Origin: Bordetella parapertussis
GTDB taxonomy: Bacteria; Pseudomonadota; Gammaproteobacteria; Burkholderiales; Burkholderiaceae_C
Assembly (NCBI GenBank): GCA_945873925.1
Contig: CAMCES010000004.1
Coordinates: 17,922-81,921, forward strand
DNA: 64,000 nucleotides
Direction of reading: 5' to 3'
Position numbers and translations under genes: made by a program. How positions within the stretch are numbered: position 1 is the first letter of the stretch; every line of letters begins with the position of its first letter. Under the pieces are notes generated by a model. The model was given only the letters and a program-made list of their open reading frames with translations, was not told where the DNA came from and did no database searches. This document shows positions 63,203 through 64,000 of the stretch, piece by piece.

Positions 63203-63723
63203 GCGATGGTTTTCAATCCCGCGCGGTAGCGTTTGGCGTTCTCAATATAGTGGCGTGCACTGGCGCGCAAGCCTTCGATTTGCTCGGGGCTGAGTTCACG
63301 CACCAACTTGGCAGGGCTGCCCATGATCATCGAGCCGTCGGGAAATGATTTGCCCTCGGTGACCAAAGAGCCCGCGCCGACCAAACAGTTTTTGCCGATG
63401 CGCACGCCATTGAGCACCACCGCGCCAATGCCAATCAGGCTTTCGTCGCCAATCGTACAGCCGTGCAGCATGACTTGGTGGCCCACGGTGACATGTTTGC
63501 CGACCACGACCGGCATGCGGTTGTCGGCATGGATCACCGCCAGGTCTTGGATGTTGCTGCCCTCGCCGATCGAGATGGTTTCGGTGTCGCCACGGATCAC
63601 CGCGCCAAACCAGACACTGGTGTTGGCCGCCAAACTGACCGCACCCATCACCTGAGCGTTGTCCGCGATCCAGGTGCTGTCATCGATCTGCGGGATGTGT
63701 CCGTCGAGTTGGTAAATCGCCAT
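63199..63723 (-). CDS. Gamma-carbonic anhydrase family protein (YrdA-like)
   Basis: A 174-residue left-handed beta-helix protein of hexapeptide repeats ([60 protein letters not shown]). His residues in IHAD, VGHQV and LHGC form the interfacial metal site. Whether it has carbonic anhydrase activity is unclear for this subgroup. The ATG at 63723 starts [14 protein letters not shown], the family N-terminus. It is translationally coupled to hslO. Confidence 0.92.
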   Translation of the reverse strand: MAIYQLDGHIPQIDDSTWIADNAQVMGAVSLAANTSVWFGAVIRGDTETISIGEGSNIQDLAVIHADNRMPVVVGKHVTVGHQVMLHGCTIGDESLIGIGAVVLNGVRIGKNCLVGAGSLVTEGKSFPDGSMIMGSPAKLVRELSPEQIEGLRASARHYIENAKRYRAGLKTIA

Positions 63724-63761
63724 GCGGTTTGCTTTCAAAGGGGCTTTCTACAATTGTAGGG

Positions 63762-64000
63762 ATGGAACTGCGCTCAGCTGCTTTGGAGGTCTTGTGCCTC
63801 AGCGATCCGCCCTCGAAGGTGCAGGCGCTGCAATCGCTGTGGAAGATGCACCCAGGCGGATTGACGCTGGACACCCAAGCGGTTTTCAGCACCGAGGGCT
63901 TGCTGATACCCGGCCGTCCGGCCCGCCCGGTGCTGTGCCCACCGCAGGAAGTACCTAACCGTTCGGTGCATACCGAGGCTGGGCTGGCCGCGATGGTGCA
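63762..64000 (+). CDS. DUF455 (ferritin-like) family protein, 5' part, runs off window
   Basis: From ATG 63762 the frame stays open to the window end: 79 complete codons, no stop. It reads ELRSAALEVLCLSDPPSKVQ, then LIPGRPARPVLCPPQEVPNR and SVHTEAGLAAMVH. The IPGRPxRPxLVPPxxVPxR segment followed by a helix entering the di-iron four-helix bundle is characteristic of DUF455 proteins, related to ferritin-like oxidases. The function of the family is poorly defined. It is divergent from the gamma-carbonic anhydrase gene by 38 bases. Confidence 0.75.
   Translation, partial: MELRSAALEVLCLSDPPSKVQALQSLWKMHPGGLTLDTQAVFSTEGLLIPGRPARPVLCPPQEVPNRSVHTEAGLAAMV

Overview
The window looks like a chromosome segment of a betaproteobacterium of order Burkholderiales, most likely family Comamonadaceae (Limnohabitans/Rhodoferax/Polaromonas-like). 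The basis is gene content and moderately high GC: a phasin for PHA granules, a cphA'/cphA cyanophycin pair, a protocatechuate 4,5-cleavage operon, an alanine/lysine-rich RpoD N-terminus and BamC/FtsB/Hsp33 neighbours. The assignment is by recognition; no search was run. No tRNA, rRNA, IS element, prophage or CRISPR array was found. Most of the window is dense housekeeping sequence with many 1-4 nt stop/start overlaps.

Layout. 1-4.3 kb: 3' part of mutL, a Bcr/CflA-type MFS exporter, miaA and rluA in a coupled run. 4.3-8.7 kb: phasin with its own promoter and two TGC-N3-GCA dyads, convergent patatin-like lipoprotein, HSD10-like SDR, ggt. 8.7-13.9 kb: dnaG, rpoD and an EamA transporter; the rpoD N-terminal repeat carries an in-frame TAA. 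13.9-24.0 kb is the accessory part: FAH hydrolase, a LysR 3' remnant, a vapBC pair, the operon ligU-ligJ-ligK-ligI-ligA-ligB-ligC (minus strand), pilD directly upstream of it, and two divergent fused or truncated genes (amidohydrolase::livF and crotonase::Bug) that read as deletion scars.

24.0-28.3 kb: FKBP, grpE, dnaK and dnaJ with sigma-32-like promoters. 28.4-36.0 kb: cyanophycin locus, with DUF1854 protein plus ABC exporter divergent from cphA' and cphA. 36.0-48.1 kb (mostly minus): comEC, a secreted small protein, RidA, an RND pump with its adaptor, parC and parE. 48.1-53.7 kb (plus): MFS, a 41-aa membrane peptide, SDR, methyltransferase, dapA, bamC, MBL hydrolase. 53.8-64.0 kb: repeat-containing lipoprotein, roxA-type oxygenase, slyD, dut-coaBC (minus), pyrG-kdsA-eno-ftsB-unknown (plus), hslO and gamma-carbonic anhydrase (minus), and the start of a DUF455 gene that runs off the end.

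How genes work together: ligA-C and ligI-K-U form the complete enzyme set from protocatechuate to pyruvate plus oxaloacetate, but the window holds no intact regulator or transporter for it. GrpE-DnaK-DnaJ form one chaperone system. cphA'/cphA with the ABC/DUF1854 pair form a nitrogen-storage locus whose transporter has no known substrate. coaBC/dut and pyrG/kdsA/eno are separate housekeeping units reading away from a shared intergenic region.
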